From NCBI GenBank assembly GCA_905233405.1, contig CAJOEG010000005.1, positions 31,876 to 37,589 on the forward strand: a stretch of DNA of 5,714 nucleotides. Direction: 5' to 3'. The notes beneath the pieces are model-generated. The model made no database searches and was not told the DNA's origin. It was given only the letters and a program-made list of their open reading frames with translations. Source of the DNA: an uncultured Bacteroidales bacterium. Its GTDB lineage: Bacteria > Bacteroidota > Bacteroidia > Bacteroidales > ML635J-15. Positions 5,507 through 5,714 of the stretch are shown piece by piece. The first letter of the stretch is position 1, and every line of letters starts with the position of its first letter. A program made the translations under genes and the position numbers.

Positions 5507-5714
5507 CTATTTGTGGAAGTATTTCCAGATAATCTCCGCCTTTGCCTCACCTAGTGTTTCCGTCAGTTTTTCCTTGCTTGCTTCTTTTATTCCGTTTATG
5601 GTCTTGAACTCTTTTAGCAGGAGTTCCTTTGTTTTGGGACCAATGCCCTTGATGTCGTCAAGTTCGCTCTTGAGGAAGTTGTCGGAGCGTTTCTTGCGGT
5701 GGAAGGTTATGCCG
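5507..5714 (-). CDS. uvrC: UvrC, excinuclease ABC subunit C, C-terminal end
   Basis: Last 68 codons of a gene that enters from the right edge; the stop is TAG at 5509-5507 on the minus strand. The fragment begins GITFHRKKRSDNFLKSEL, the conserved stretch at the end of the RNase H-like (5'-incision) nuclease domain of UvrC. A tandem helix-hairpin-helix DNA-binding domain follows: LDDIKGIGPKTKELLLKEF, then SKEKLTETLGEAKAEIIWKYF. UvrC makes both incisions in nucleotide-excision repair with UvrB. The ending shortly after the second hairpin is normal for the family. Convergent with the methyltransferase gene. Confidence 0.92.
   Translation of the reverse strand, partial: GITFHRKKRSDNFLKSELDDIKGIGPKTKELLLKEFKTINGIKEASKEKLTETLGEAKAEIIWKYFHK

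Overview
The window looks chromosomal and comes from a member of the Bacteroidota, probably the Bacteroidales or a close relative. The evidence is a ProRS of the editing-domain-less type with a Bacteroidota-like sequence, an OmpP1/FadL-type outer-membrane protein, a conserved hypothetical protein that I know only from this phylum, TAnnTTTG-like promoter elements, and start codons that mostly lack Shine-Dalgarno sequences.

Layout. Minus strand, 1866 down to 1: a 505-residue low-complexity lipoprotein (Tyr-rich, then His/Gly-rich, then Asn/Thr-rich, then Ser-rich) runs directly into the start of an OmpP1/FadL-like beta-barrel gene, which the window edge cuts. The two genes are 3 bp apart, and the last codons of the lipoprotein form the Shine-Dalgarno of the barrel gene. 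At 1867-1958 lies a 92-bp AT-rich divergent spacer with candidate promoters in both directions and two abutting perfect palindromes. Plus strand, 1959-5494: proS (interrupted by an apparent 8-nt deletion near 2349), a 116-bp spacer with two different short tandem-repeat arrays, a conserved hypothetical protein of 237 residues, a 62-bp spacer with a REP-like hairpin, and an RlmI-family 23S rRNA methyltransferase. Minus strand, 5714-5507: the last 68 codons of uvrC, convergent with the methyltransferase and separated from it by only 12 bp.

Functional view. The plus-strand genes are housekeeping (tRNA charging, rRNA modification) plus one unknown, and uvrC is nucleotide-excision repair. The minus-strand pair is an envelope module: a lipoprotein whose mature part is almost entirely compositionally biased, apparently co-translated with a barrel protein. 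I see no CRISPR array, transposase, phage gene or defence system. The points most worth a second look are the broken proS reading frame, the low-complexity lipoprotein with its coupled barrel gene, and the short repeats and palindromes in the spacers.
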